Shown one piece after another: positions 1 through 8,962 of a DNA stretch of 64,000 nucleotides; within the stretch, counting starts at the first letter, position 1, and each line of letters starts with the position of its first letter. Under the pieces are notes generated by a model that searched no databases, was not told the DNA's origin, and saw only the letters and a program-made list of their open reading frames with translations. Both the position numbers and the translations under genes were made by a program. This stretch comes from G963691885 sp963691885 (GTDB taxonomy: Bacteria; Pseudomonadota; Alphaproteobacteria; UBA8366; Aestuariispiraceae): the NCBI GenBank assembly GCA_963691885.1, contig OY829843.1:496001-560000 (forward strand), written 5' to 3'.

Positions 1-894
1 GCCCGACATGCCGATAACGACGCCTGGGAAACCGTTCTTGTTTACATAATCGCGCAATCCCCGAACCAGCGCGCCATAGATCGACGGCAATCTGTCGAGC
101 GGCGCCGTCTTCTGGCCGGGATGGCAGAACCAGCCATCATCTCCCCTTTCCCAATCCGTGATCATCAGGCTCTCTTCAAAGGCTGGCGCCTGAACCGCAA
201 GCGAATGATCCCCATTGATTACAAAGGAACCGCCATCGAAAACCAACTCGTCCTGACCACCCACTTGATTAAGGTAAGCAATGGCCAAACCGCTTTCTAC
301 GACCCGCTTGGTGACCAGTTGAACCCGGAAGTCAGGCTTGTCGACCTCAAAGGGCGATCCGTTGGGAACAATCAGAAACTCCGCCCCGGATTCCTCCAGA
401 CATTCGACGACATCCGGGGTCCAGATGTCTTCGCAAATCGGAACACCGATCCGCACGCCCTTAAAATTGATCGGGCCGGGCATTTCACCCGGCACAAAGA
501 CCCGACCTTCGTCAAACACACCGTAATCCGGCAGATCAACCTTTTGCCGAATGGCGGCGACTTTCCCGTCCTCGAGCAGGAGGACCGCATTCTGGACGAC
601 CGTCTTGCCACCGACCTCTCCCCGCCAGGGCGTCGTCAACAGCATCGCTGGACCACCATCCACCGTGTCGGCTGCAAGCGCCTCTACCGCAGCCTCAATC
701 TTGTCGAGAAAAAAGGGTTTGAGAACGAGGTCTTCCGGGGGATAACCACTCAACACCAATTCGCTGAAACACAGCAGATCGGCACCCGCCTCAGCCGCCT
801 TTTCCCGCGCCGCCTTGATCAGGGCTTGATTGCCCATAAGGGCGCCCAGTGTCGGGTTGGCTTGATAAAGCGCAATGCGCAGCGTGTCTGTCAT
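1..894 (-). CDS. nadE: Glutamine-dependent NAD+ synthetase, amino-terminal part (runs off the window)
   Basis: NadE makes NAD+ from nicotinate adenine dinucleotide, using ammonia that its amino-terminal nitrilase domain releases from glutamine. About 298 codons are visible. They contain the whole nitrilase-type domain, with its catalytic Glu at residue 45 (FSELVLSGYPPEDL), Lys (RQKVDLPDYGVFDEGR) and Cys (PICEDIW). The frame leaves the window while reading VIGMSG, which is the start of the SGG-type ATP P-loop of the synthetase domain, so the gene is truncated only by the window edge. The ATG at 892-894 gives the usual family start. A nicotinate phosphoribosyltransferase gene lies 1 kb away, so two NAD salvage steps are close together. 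Confidence 0.93.
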   Translation of the reverse strand, partial: MTDTLRIALYQANPTLGALMGNQALIKAAREKAAEAGADLLCFSELVLSGYPPEDLVLKPFFLDKIEAAVEALAADTVDGGPAMLLTTPWRGEVGGKTVVQNAVLLLEDGKVAAIRQKVDLPDYGVFDEGRVFVPGEMPGPINFKGVRIGVPICEDIWTPDVVECLEESGAEFLIVPNGSPFEVDKPDFRVQLVTKRVVESGLAIAYLNQVGGQDELVFDGGSFVINGDHSLAVQAPAFEESLMITDWERGDDGWFCHPGQKTAPLDRLPSIYGALVRGLRDYVNKNGFPGVVIGMSG

Positions 895-1083
895 CTTTTA
901 ACCTATTCAGAGCCGTCCATAACCGCAGGATCTGTTCTGTGTTCTATTGGAAAACCGGACTATCGTCACTGCGGCGGGATAATCAAGCCCGACCCGCAAA
1001 TTGGATGCCTTTCGTCGCACAGGAATGCATCATATATAGTAAGATGAGCTTCACCCGTCACCGAAAACAAGCGGTTCCAGACC

Positions 1084-1920
1084 ATGACCGATGAAACAAA
1101 TGCGCCCTCACCCGGCCCGGGCCCTGCCAAGCTGGCAGACCTGATGGATAAAGCGTTTCAGATTCTCGCCGCGCGCTATGAATTTGAACAGCAAGCGGGG
1201 GGAAAAACACCTGATCTGGATGCCGTTCTTAAAGGTTTGAAACCCGGGAATAACCCCGAAATCATGTCGCTCTGTGTGAGAGGGTGGGACGAGGTCACAC
1301 AATTGGCGGAGCATGAATATCTGGGCACAAAGCGAAAACTCGCCCTCGAGCGGTTGATCGTTCATCGTTTTGGCCATCTGGTTGCCCCGACGGGAGAGGC
1401 CGCGGTCCAGGGACGCACGCTGTCCCGGCGTGTCGTTGAGGCCTTTCTGACCACGCTGCACAATATGGTCGGACCCGACGTGTTTCAGGAATATACCACC
1501 CGGTGCCAGACCCTTGTTGAAGAAAAGCGCGCTGCCCTGGGCGAGGACTTCGCCTGGGAAGCGGTTTACGACGATCCGGCCGGGATCATTCTGGTCACAG
1601 ATATCCTGGTCTATATCGCCCGTTATTTTGAAGATATGGAAAAGCGTCGGACCTGGATGATCGACGTTTTCTCGCATGTTCTTCCGCCCCCCAGCATCGA
1701 AGCAGAGCGCCACTGGACCTTCGGACCTTTGGAATTTCACATGCTGATTGAGGCGCTATACGCCGACCTGGAACAAGCGGTGAAAGACCCGGAGAGGTCT
1801 ATTCCACTCAACCGGCGATATGGGGCGCATAACCTGATGTTGGTGCGCGCAATGATGGAAGCGTTGAAGATCGATCGCCGCGCCGTGAACGCCACAATCC
1901 AGTCAAAATACAAAAGCTAG
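1084..1920 (+). CDS. Conserved-looking hypothetical protein, 278 aa
   Basis: I do not recognise a family. The protein has no signal peptide or membrane segment, is predicted from composition to be mostly helical, and begins with a Pro-rich stretch (residues 8-15). The gene is divergent from nadE and convergent with the nicotinate phosphoribosyltransferase gene, with only 8 bp between the two stops. The frame is long and uninterrupted, and its codon use resembles the neighbours, so I regard it as a real gene. The ribosome-binding site before the ATG at 1084 is weak. No function is assigned. Confidence 0.7.
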   Translation: MTDETNAPSPGPGPAKLADLMDKAFQILAARYEFEQQAGGKTPDLDAVLKGLKPGNNPEIMSLCVRGWDEVTQLAEHEYLGTKRKLALERLIVHRFGHLVAPTGEAAVQGRTLSRRVVEAFLTTLHNMVGPDVFQEYTTRCQTLVEEKRAALGEDFAWEAVYDDPAGIILVTDILVYIARYFEDMEKRRTWMIDVFSHVLPPPSIEAERHWTFGPLEFHMLIEALYADLEQAVKDPERSIPLNRRYGAHNLMLVRAMMEALKIDRRAVNATIQSKYKS

Positions 1921-1928
1921 AACGGCGA

Positions 1929-3113
1929 TCAGGATTCGGTATCGCGGGCCCGTAACAGGAACTCGCGGCCAACCTTGACCCGTGCCTGCCCGTCATAATC
2001 GACGATATCAGCTGTTGCGTAGGTTTCCCGCCAGATATCAGGCAGGTAACTACCACTGCCCACCACGTCAATCGGGGCTTCGGCGAGCGCCATCACCTTG
2101 CATTTCTCCGGGCTGAAACCGCTGGAGCCAACAATGCGAACCTTGTCAAAACCGGCCTGGTTCAACGCCTCACGCATATGCCATATCGCAGCAGCGGAAA
2201 CGCCAGCCCCGATCAGATTGCGCAATTCATCTTCTGTCCGGTATCCCCTGATGGCCCGTGGCGCATTCCGGTCCAACACGGCGTAACTTGCCGCCGGATC
2301 GAGACCTTCGCAGAAACGCCCACCCGGTGTATCCAGACGCACTGCTAGCCTGCCACTCGCCGCGATCTCCGGGAAGCGGTTACAGACGGCCAGTGCATCG
2401 GTTACTTCCTGACCGAAATAGTCGACCAGGACCGTCAGGTGTTCATCCGGGAATGTTTCGTGAAAAATTTCAGCCGCGCGCACGGTTGTGCCCGCATACC
2501 CAATCAATGCATGAGGCATGGTGCCGAGGCCCTTTGCCTGACCAAAATAATGCGCCGTCGCATCCGTCGCGTTGCCGATAAAGCCGACAGCACCCGCCTT
2601 GCGTTTGGCACGTTCTGAGCCGACAGAAGCAGCATAGGCCATCTGTTCAGCCATTTCCTTACCCGCGCAATGCCGTGCATCCATGGCGAGGAAGGAGACA
2701 CCCGGCAGTTCCATACACATGGAAAACGCGTTATAGGCAGCAACGCAGGCCGGTCCCAACCGTTGCAAGAGCAGGGTTTCAAGATCAACCAGATGATAGA
2801 AGGGACCGGTGATATACATGATCGCCTCACCGGCACCAACCCAGCGACCTTCCTCATAGCGAAGGTCGATCTCTACTTCGAATCCACGGCTTCTTGCGAC
2901 TTCCCGCAACCAGTCAATGGCCAGGCGCGGCGCACTGACCACCGGTCGACGCATGAAGATCGCATAGGTGACAGGCTCATCCCCAAATTTCTGGATCGCC
3001 CGTTTGGTCCGGTTGAAATAGGCATCGGTCCAGCGCTCGACGTCGGCGTCAGACGTGCCACTTACGACCTCGCCTGCACCTATCCCGCGCGACGGATTTG
3101 GATCAGCCGCCAT
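1929..3113 (-). CDS. pncB: Nicotinate phosphoribosyltransferase family protein
   Basis: The enzyme family joins nicotinate and phosphoribosyl pyrophosphate to form nicotinate mononucleotide in cytosolic NAD salvage. At 394 aa it has the normal size. Family features include an amino-terminal Tyr-Phe-Asn-Arg-Thr segment (TDAYFNRTKRAI), the region around MDARHCAG, GFIGNATDA and the later RLDTPGG phosphate-site region. The start has a clear purine-rich site (GGGGGAAAGGAC) just before the ATG. It lies 36 bp after the DAHP synthase gene on the same strand and is probably co-transcribed with it. Some members of this fold use other bases, so nicotinate is the most likely but not proven substrate. Confidence 0.85.
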   Translation of the reverse strand: MAADPNPSRGIGAGEVVSGTSDADVERWTDAYFNRTKRAIQKFGDEPVTYAIFMRRPVVSAPRLAIDWLREVARSRGFEVEIDLRYEEGRWVGAGEAIMYITGPFYHLVDLETLLLQRLGPACVAAYNAFSMCMELPGVSFLAMDARHCAGKEMAEQMAYAASVGSERAKRKAGAVGFIGNATDATAHYFGQAKGLGTMPHALIGYAGTTVRAAEIFHETFPDEHLTVLVDYFGQEVTDALAVCNRFPEIAASGRLAVRLDTPGGRFCEGLDPAASYAVLDRNAPRAIRGYRTEDELRNLIGAGVSAAAIWHMREALNQAGFDKVRIVGSSGFSPEKCKVMALAEAPIDVVGSGSYLPDIWRETYATADIVDYDGQARVKVGREFLLRARDTES

Positions 3114-3149
3114 GTCCTTTCCCCCTACCCGAAGATCGGTACAGTCTGA

Positions 3150-4529
3150 TTAGGATGCAGCCGCCAGACGACCAACACCACCGCGTTCTGCTTTCAGTGT
3201 TTCAGCCAGCAGGAACGCCAGTTCCAGGGCCTGCGACGCATTCAAGCGCGGATCACAATGGGTGTGGTAGCGATGGGACAGATCCGTGTCCGAGATCGCC
3301 TGGGCACCGCCCAGACATTCGGTCACATCCTGACCGGTCATCTCAAAATGAACACCACCGGCATGGGTTCCCTCAGCAGCATGCACTTGAAAAAAGGACT
3401 TCACCTCGCTCAGGATCCTGTCAAACGGTCGGGTCTTGTATCCGCTATCCGACTTGATTGTGTTGCCATGCATCGGGTCGCTGGACCAGACCACTTTCTT
3501 GCCTTCACGCTCTACGGCGCGGACAAGGGCTGGCAGGTGCTTTTCAACCTTATCGTGGCCCATACGGGCAATCAGGGTCAGACGACCTGCCTCATTGGAC
3601 GGGTTCAGAACGTCGATCAGACGCAACATTTCATCCGGATCCATTGTCGGACCGCATTTCATGCCGATCGGGTTGTTCACGCCGCGCAGAAACTCAACAT
3701 GTGCAGAGTCCGGCTGGCGGGTTCTGTCACCAATCCACAGCATATGGGCAGAACAGTCATAATATTCACCGGTCAGGCTGTCCTGACGGGTCAATGCCTG
3801 CTCGTACCACAGCAAGAGTGCTTCATGGGACGTGTAGAAATCGGTTTCCGCGATTTTCGGCACGGCGTCTGCTGTCAGACCGCAAGCCGCCATGAAATCC
3901 AGCGTCTCTGTCAGACGCTCTGACATTTCCTGGTAACGGTCGCCCTGCGGGCTGCCCTTGACGAAGTCCAAGTTCCATTTCTGAACCTGGTGGAGATCGG
4001 CAAAACCACCCTGTGCAAACGCACGCAACAGGTTGAGTGTGGCAGAGGCCTGGTTATAGGCATTCACCATCCGGTTCGGATCGGGCACACGGTCGCCAGC
4101 AGCAAAATCAATCCCGTTGATAATGTCACCGCGATAGCTGGGCAATTCCACACCATCAACCACCTCGGTCGGCGCGGAACGCGGCTTGGCGAACTGACCG
4201 GCCATGCGACCGACCTTCACCACCGGACAGGCCGCACCAAAGGTCAGGACCACTGCCATCTGCAACATGACCTTGAACGTGTCCCGGATATTGTTGGCGG
4301 AGAACTCAGCAAAGCTCTCAGCACAATCACCACCCTGCAGCAGAAATGCCTGACCATTGGCTACCTTCGCCAGGTCGGTTTTCAGACGGCGGGCCTCACC
4401 GGCAAACACCAAAGGGGGATAATTGCCGAGCGCGTCTTCCACGCCGTTCAGAACAGCTTGATCAGGATAATCCGGCATCTGCCGAATTGCTTTACCCCTC
4501 CAGGAATCCAGGCTCCAGTTTGCGGCCAT
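3150..4529 (-). CDS. aroG: 3-deoxy-7-phosphoheptulonate synthase, class II
   Basis: This enzyme condenses phosphoenolpyruvate and erythrose 4-phosphate, the first step of the shikimate pathway. It is the plant-like class II type of about 459 aa. Diagnostic stretches are FLLQGGDCAESF near residue 75, VVKVGRMAGQFAKPRS, the HEALLLWYEQ and CSAHMLWIGDRTR segments, VWSSDPMHGNT and GGVHFEMTGQDVTEC. I start it at the internal ATG at 4527-4529 (MAANWSLDSW), which has a GGAAGGG site 7 bases upstream. The in-frame ATG 24 bases earlier adds residues not typical of the family. The gene follows gor by 185 bp and precedes the nicotinate phosphoribosyltransferase gene. Confidence 0.95.
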   Translation of the reverse strand: MAANWSLDSWRGKAIRQMPDYPDQAVLNGVEDALGNYPPLVFAGEARRLKTDLAKVANGQAFLLQGGDCAESFAEFSANNIRDTFKVMLQMAVVLTFGAACPVVKVGRMAGQFAKPRSAPTEVVDGVELPSYRGDIINGIDFAAGDRVPDPNRMVNAYNQASATLNLLRAFAQGGFADLHQVQKWNLDFVKGSPQGDRYQEMSERLTETLDFMAACGLTADAVPKIAETDFYTSHEALLLWYEQALTRQDSLTGEYYDCSAHMLWIGDRTRQPDSAHVEFLRGVNNPIGMKCGPTMDPDEMLRLIDVLNPSNEAGRLTLIARMGHDKVEKHLPALVRAVEREGKKVVWSSDPMHGNTIKSDSGYKTRPFDRILSEVKSFFQVHAAEGTHAGGVHFEMTGQDVTECLGGAQAISDTDLSHRYHTHCDPRLNASQALELAFLLAETLKAERGGVGRLAAAS

Positions 4530-4714
4530 TGTCTTACCCTTCCATGTCCCCAAGTCACTTTATCGGGTGCCCACCAAAGTGTGAGCACCGAACAGAGTTG
4601 CGTTCTATACGCCACCGTATCCCGCTTTTCCACAAGAAAGGCGCAAAATGTGACTAAAAAGCACTGGCAATCCGCCGAAATGCTGCTGAGGCCAGATCGA
4701 TCCGGGTAATTTTC

Positions 4715-6091
4715 CTATTCAGCCGCCTCGGCAGTGGGTTCTGGGACCGGTGTGCGCATGGTGACGAATTCTTCTGCGCTCGTTGGATGGATCCCGATTG
4801 TTGCGTCGAAATCAGCCTTGGTTGCACCGGCTTTGAAGGCAACACCAATACCCTGGGTAACTTCATCGGCCTCACTGCCAACCATATGAAAGCCGACAAC
4901 GCGATCAGAGGCACGGTCCACAATCATCTTGATCAAAGTGCGTTCCGTACCGCCGGAAAGCGTATGCTTCATTGGCTTGAATTCGGACCGGTAAATATCG
5001 ACAGCGCCGTATTTCTGGCGCGCGTCCTCTTCCGACAGGCCGACCGTTCCGATCACCGGCTGTGAGAAGACAGCGGTTGGAATATCGGAATAGTCCATCT
5101 TGCGTTGTTCAGCATTATAGGTGTTATGGGCAAAGACCATCCCTTCCGCGATCGCAACGGGGGTCAATGCCACCCGGTCAATCACGTCACCCAGCGCATA
5201 GATAGAGGGCACATTTGTCTGGAAATCATCATTGACGACGATGGCCCCTTTCGCGGTCATTTCAACGCCTGCATCTTCCAGACCCAGATTCGCCGTATTT
5301 GGCACCCTGCCAATTGCCGCCAGGATCAGATCCGTTTCAATGGCATGACCATTCGTCAGGGTCACTTCCAGCCCGGTATCGGTCTTCACAACCTTTTCGA
5401 CCACGGTGTTAAACTCGGTTTTCACACCCTTCTTCTCAATCTCGCCAAGCAGGAACTCGCGAATGTCCTTGTCAAAACCACGCAAGAAAAGATCACCGCG
5501 ATGGACCAGGGTCGTATCGACACCCATACCGTTGAAGATCCCGGCAAACTCGACGGAGATGTAGCCCCCGCCAAGCACCATGGCGCGCTTCGGTAATTCA
5601 TCCAGATAGAACGCCTCGTTCGAGGTAATGACATATTCACTGCCCGGGAAGTCAGGCACGGATGGCCAGCCGCCGACTGCGACCAGGATGCGTTCAGCGG
5701 TAACAGTTTCACCGCCGACGCTAACTGTATGCGCATCGACCACGGTGGCGCGGGCGCTGCAGAGTTTCACATTCGCGTTCGACAACAGGCTTTCATAGAT
5801 CCCGTTCAATCGGGAGATCTCTGCATTTTTGTTCGCGATCAGGGTTTTCCAGTCAAAACTCGGTTGGGGGACCGTCCAGCCGAACCCTGCGGATTCATGA
5901 AAGGATTCCGCATAATGCGACGCATAGTGGAACAGTTTCTTCGGCACACAGCCGACATTGACACAGGTTCCACCGAGATAGCGATCTTCGGCAATGGCGA
6001 CTTTCGCCCCCAGGCTGCCCGACATTCTGGCGGCACGAACCCCGCCGGATCCCGCGCCGATCACAAACAAGTCGTAGTCATATTGGCTCAT
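4715..6091 (-). CDS. gor: Glutathione-disulfide reductase
   Basis: The protein is an FAD and NADPH disulfide oxidoreductase that keeps cytosolic glutathione reduced. It is 458 aa from the chosen ATG (MSQYDYDLFVIGAGSGG). It shows the FAD-binding GAGSGG motif, the redox-active pair in GGTCVNVGCVPKK, a second nucleotide-binding GGGYISVE segment, and the carboxyl-terminal IHPTSAEEFVTMRTP interface containing the catalytic His and Glu. A GGAAAAGGA site precedes this ATG, which is why the longer frame beginning at 6142 is not used. It is divergent from a redox gene run (ferredoxin-like protein, [2Fe-2S] cyclases, GST), which fits a thiol-redox neighbourhood. Confidence 0.95.
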   Translation of the reverse strand: MSQYDYDLFVIGAGSGGVRAARMSGSLGAKVAIAEDRYLGGTCVNVGCVPKKLFHYASHYAESFHESAGFGWTVPQPSFDWKTLIANKNAEISRLNGIYESLLSNANVKLCSARATVVDAHTVSVGGETVTAERILVAVGGWPSVPDFPGSEYVITSNEAFYLDELPKRAMVLGGGYISVEFAGIFNGMGVDTTLVHRGDLFLRGFDKDIREFLLGEIEKKGVKTEFNTVVEKVVKTDTGLEVTLTNGHAIETDLILAAIGRVPNTANLGLEDAGVEMTAKGAIVVNDDFQTNVPSIYALGDVIDRVALTPVAIAEGMVFAHNTYNAEQRKMDYSDIPTAVFSQPVIGTVGLSEEDARQKYGAVDIYRSEFKPMKHTLSGGTERTLIKMIVDRASDRVVGFHMVGSEADEVTQGIGVAFKAGATKADFDATIGIHPTSAEEFVTMRTPVPEPTAEAAE

Positions 6092-6284
6092 TTTCAAGTC
6101 CTTTTCCGTTCCTGTCGCGGCAGCGCGTCGCGAGCTGTTCATTCACTGTCCAACACGATCCAGAAATACTCAAGCTGGACAGTTTCGTTCGACACCCCAT
6201 ATCGTAACCTGACTGCATCTGAACAAGTGAGACGAAGGTATTAATGACCAAATCCGTGGTAACAACTCCGCGATCAAGGTGATA

Positions 6285-6689
6285 ATGAACGAAATTTCAC
6301 AGAATAAGGCGATAGACGGCAGGTCTGAACAGGACCTGACCACTGCCGACAAACCCGAATTCCGATCACTGCGCCTGTGCACGAACCATCGTGCCGGAAC
6401 GGTTCTGCCGTCCTGCGGTGCCCGCGGGGCGGCCGCCCTGCAGGAAATACTGGAAAAAGAGATTGCTGCACGGGAAGGGACGGATGCCCCCTTGCCGGTC
6501 AAGCTCGAGACCGTGCACTGCATGGGCAAATGTCATATTGGCCCGACGCTGCGCATTATTCCTGCGGGCCCTTTTTTCATGGGGGTTAACACAGAGGAAG
6601 AGGTCAAACGTCTTTTCGACCTGATCACCGAGGGCGAAGTCGAGCAGGCGGCCAGTGAATTCCCCTCCCCGCCCAGTGCCTACGACTGA
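6285..6689 (+). CDS. Thioredoxin-like [2Fe-2S] ferredoxin
   Basis: This small cytosolic electron-transfer-type protein has the cysteine pattern of thioredoxin-like [2Fe-2S] ferredoxins: Cys in LCTNHRAG, Cys in LPSCGARG about ten residues later, then the pair in CMGKCHIGP. The segment FFMGVNTEEEVKRLFDLI ends the fold in the expected way. I use the ATG at 6285, which has AAGG five bases upstream; a GTG two codons earlier is possible. Its stop overlaps the next gene's start as TGATG, so the two are probably translated together. Its partner is unknown, but the adjacent cyclases also carry [2Fe-2S] domains. Confidence 0.82.
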   Translation: MNEISQNKAIDGRSEQDLTTADKPEFRSLRLCTNHRAGTVLPSCGARGAAALQEILEKEIAAREGTDAPLPVKLETVHCMGKCHIGPTLRIIPAGPFFMGVNTEEEVKRLFDLITEGEVEQAASEFPSPPSAYD

Positions 6690-7171
6690 TGCAAAAGCCC
6701 CATAGATATAGCATCTTTCTCCTTCCGACGGCAGTTATCGTCCTCTTGGCACTCGCGCCGATGAGCGCCTCTTTGGACTCATCGGCTTGGGCACAATCCA
6801 ATGTTCGGCAGGACTTCATACCACTGGGCCGCATTCCCTATCTCCTGCAGCCAGGCGGGAACATACAACCCCGATTTAAACGAGGGTCCACGCCCATCAA
6901 ATTCTTTGTTGATGCCGATTCCCTTTCTCAGAATATCTCGGCAAACCTGTCGAACCTCTGTGCCCATGGGCGTTTCAACACCGCGCGCCCGGGCCGCTAT
7001 TATGTGGAAATAGAGACCCAGACCGGGTATAAAAAACGCCTCGGATTCGCTAATTCAGAAGGGTTCAATCTGCGTGACCCGGAAAATCTCAAAGGACGTG
7101 ACGTGGCCTATTTGTTCGACCTTGATCGGACCAGCCAATGCCGCGTCTACGCGCTTCCGACCATCTTCTGA
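6689..7171 (+). CDS. Secreted hypothetical protein, 160 aa
   Basis: The amino end is a typical signal peptide: basic MQKPHR, a hydrophobic core (FLLPTAVIVLLALAP), and an AWAQ-type cleavage site near residue 35. The mature part is small and probably beta-rich, with two cysteines (LCAHG and QCRVY) that could form a disulfide in the periplasm. I do not recognise a family. It overlaps the preceding [2Fe-2S] gene by one base and lies 21 bp before the first adenylate cyclase, so all three are likely one transcript. A periplasmic partner for the membrane-anchored cyclases is a guess from position only. Confidence 0.65.
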   Translation: MQKPHRYSIFLLPTAVIVLLALAPMSASLDSSAWAQSNVRQDFIPLGRIPYLLQPGGNIQPRFKRGSTPIKFFVDADSLSQNISANLSNLCAHGRFNTARPGRYYVEIETQTGYKKRLGFANSEGFNLRDPENLKGRDVAYLFDLDRTSQCRVYALPTIF

Positions 7172-7192
7172 CCAAAAGCGGCGGCCTCCCCT

Positions 7193-8854
7193 GTGATTCG
7201 TAGCAAGATCCGACTCTATTCGGGCCTGATCCTCAGCCTGTTCCTGACCATGCATTTCATGAACCATTCAGTGGGATTGTATTCTATTGAGGCGATGGAC
7301 ATTGCCCGCCCCTGGTTCCATGGCATCTGGCACACGGCGATTGGCGGGACACTGTTGATCCTGGGGCTGGCCGCACATTCGATCAACGCGCTCATCTCCA
7401 TCTATCAGCGCTCTTCCTTCCGGATGAGCAAGTGGGAGTTTACGCAAAGCGCGCTGGGATTTGCGGCCTCCATCCTGATCGCTTCCCATCTGGCTTATGC
7501 TTTTTATGGCGAAGAATATTTCGAATATGACGTCACCTATACATGGATCATCACCTATTTCTGGATTGTCGACCCGATAGACGGGATCATCCAGGGGGCC
7601 GCCCTGCTGGTTGCCTGGGTCCACGGGTCAATCGGTATCCATTACTGGCTGCGCACCAAGCCAGCTTATGAGAAGTGGTTTCCGGCCACCCTCGCCTTCA
7701 TGGTGGCTTTGCCCGTCGCAGCCGCTGGCGGCTATATCTCGGCCGGCTTCGACGTTTTCAGATTGGCCGAAGACCCCGCCTTTGTAGATCTGGCATTCCG
7801 GTCACAGAACCTCTCTGAAGAGGCGATGCAGATCTTGCCAACAGCGGTCGGCTCAGCGCCCTTCGTCGCGCTCTCAGCCCTCGGTGTCGCCCTGTTGGCC
7901 AGCCTGTCAAAACAAGCAGTCGCCCACCTCAAAACGCAGCCAAAAATCACATTGCCGACAGGCAAGGCAATTCGCATCCCGCCAGGCGGCAGCCTGCTTG
8001 AAGCGATGCGGGCAGCCCGTATCCCCCATGCGTCCGTTTGCGGGGGGCGCGGTCGCTGCACAACCTGCCGTGTCAGAATAACCCAGGGCCTGGAAAATCT
8101 TGAGCCCGCCGACGGGATTGAGGCTGTAGCCCTGAAACGGATCAAAGCACCGGACAGCGTCCGCTTGGCCTGTCAGATTAATCCGACCGAAGACATATCA
8201 GTGCTGCCGCTGCTTCCGCCCGAGGCAAGGAATGGCGACAAACAGCGCCTGGGCGGCGTAGAGGGTAATGAACGTGCCGTCACCTTTATGTTCATCGATA
8301 TGCGCGGTTCAACCAAACTTGGCGAAACAAAACTGCCTTTCGACGTGCTTTTTATTCTGAACCAGTTCTTCGCCGAAATGACTGCGGCCCTCCATGAGAC
8401 AAACGGCCATTACGCCCAATTCAACGGTGATGGCTTAATGGCAATTTACGGTTTGGAAGAAACAGACCCGGCGCAAGGTATCCGCGACGCGCTTGCCGGG
8501 GCCGCGGCCATGCTGCGCCGCCTGGACGGATTGAACGAAGCACTGAAGACGGAGCTGCCGTTCCCCCTCACCATGGGGATTGGCATTAATTATGGCGAGG
8601 CGATCGTCGGGGCCATGGGCCCACCGGACGCGCAGATCTTGAGTGCGGTTGGCGATGTAGTGAACACCGCCGCCCGTCTGGAGTCCCTGTCAAAAGGGCT
8701 CGCCAAACCCGTGATCGTCGCAAAAGACGCCCTCGACACTGCCGGCATAACCCTACCCCCCGATGACCTGCACGAGCAGCAACTCAGAGGCCGTGGGGTC
8801 ACCACCCAATTCTACGCCCTCGACGCACCGCCAGCTGTACAACCCGTTTCATAG
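7193..8854 (+). CDS. CyaC-like class III adenylate cyclase with diheme-type membrane anchor and [2Fe-2S] domain, copy 1
   Basis: The expected product is cyclic AMP made at the cytoplasmic face of the inner membrane. Residues 1-245 form about six membrane segments with histidines at 21, 62, 99, 144 and 150 that are also present in the neighbouring paralogue. This matches the haem-binding, succinate-dehydrogenase-like anchor of Sinorhizobium CyaC. Residues 250-340 are a plant-type ferredoxin domain with Cys283, 289, 292 and 327. Residues 360-545 are the catalytic domain, with metal-binding Asp369 (FIDMRGST) and Asp413 (NGDGLMAIYG) and the GDVVNTAARLE segment. The start is GTG with a poor ribosome site, but alignment with the paralogue supports it. 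A quinone- or redox-regulated cyclase is the best inference. Confidence 0.88.
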   Translation: MIRSKIRLYSGLILSLFLTMHFMNHSVGLYSIEAMDIARPWFHGIWHTAIGGTLLILGLAAHSINALISIYQRSSFRMSKWEFTQSALGFAASILIASHLAYAFYGEEYFEYDVTYTWIITYFWIVDPIDGIIQGAALLVAWVHGSIGIHYWLRTKPAYEKWFPATLAFMVALPVAAAGGYISAGFDVFRLAEDPAFVDLAFRSQNLSEEAMQILPTAVGSAPFVALSALGVALLASLSKQAVAHLKTQPKITLPTGKAIRIPPGGSLLEAMRAARIPHASVCGGRGRCTTCRVRITQGLENLEPADGIEAVALKRIKAPDSVRLACQINPTEDISVLPLLPPEARNGDKQRLGGVEGNERAVTFMFIDMRGSTKLGETKLPFDVLFILNQFFAEMTAALHETNGHYAQFNGDGLMAIYGLEETDPAQGIRDALAGAAAMLRRLDGLNEALKTELPFPLTMGIGINYGEAIVGAMGPPDAQILSAVGDVVNTAARLESLSKGLAKPVIVAKDALDTAGITLPPDDLHEQQLRGRGVTTQFYALDAPPAVQPVS

Positions 8855-8962
8855 GGTTTGAGCCGCTTTCCCACAGCATTTAAATTAGTGTTAACTAATA
8901 GCAATCGAATGCATACTCGTCTATGGTTTTCCCGTTACGGTTAGGGGAAGGTATCCGAGTTT

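Noticed and set aside
121..1047. Long plus-strand frame over the nadE region
   Set aside because: The minus strand encodes a clear NAD+ synthetase with catalytic residues; the plus frame has no recognisable features and is a shadow.
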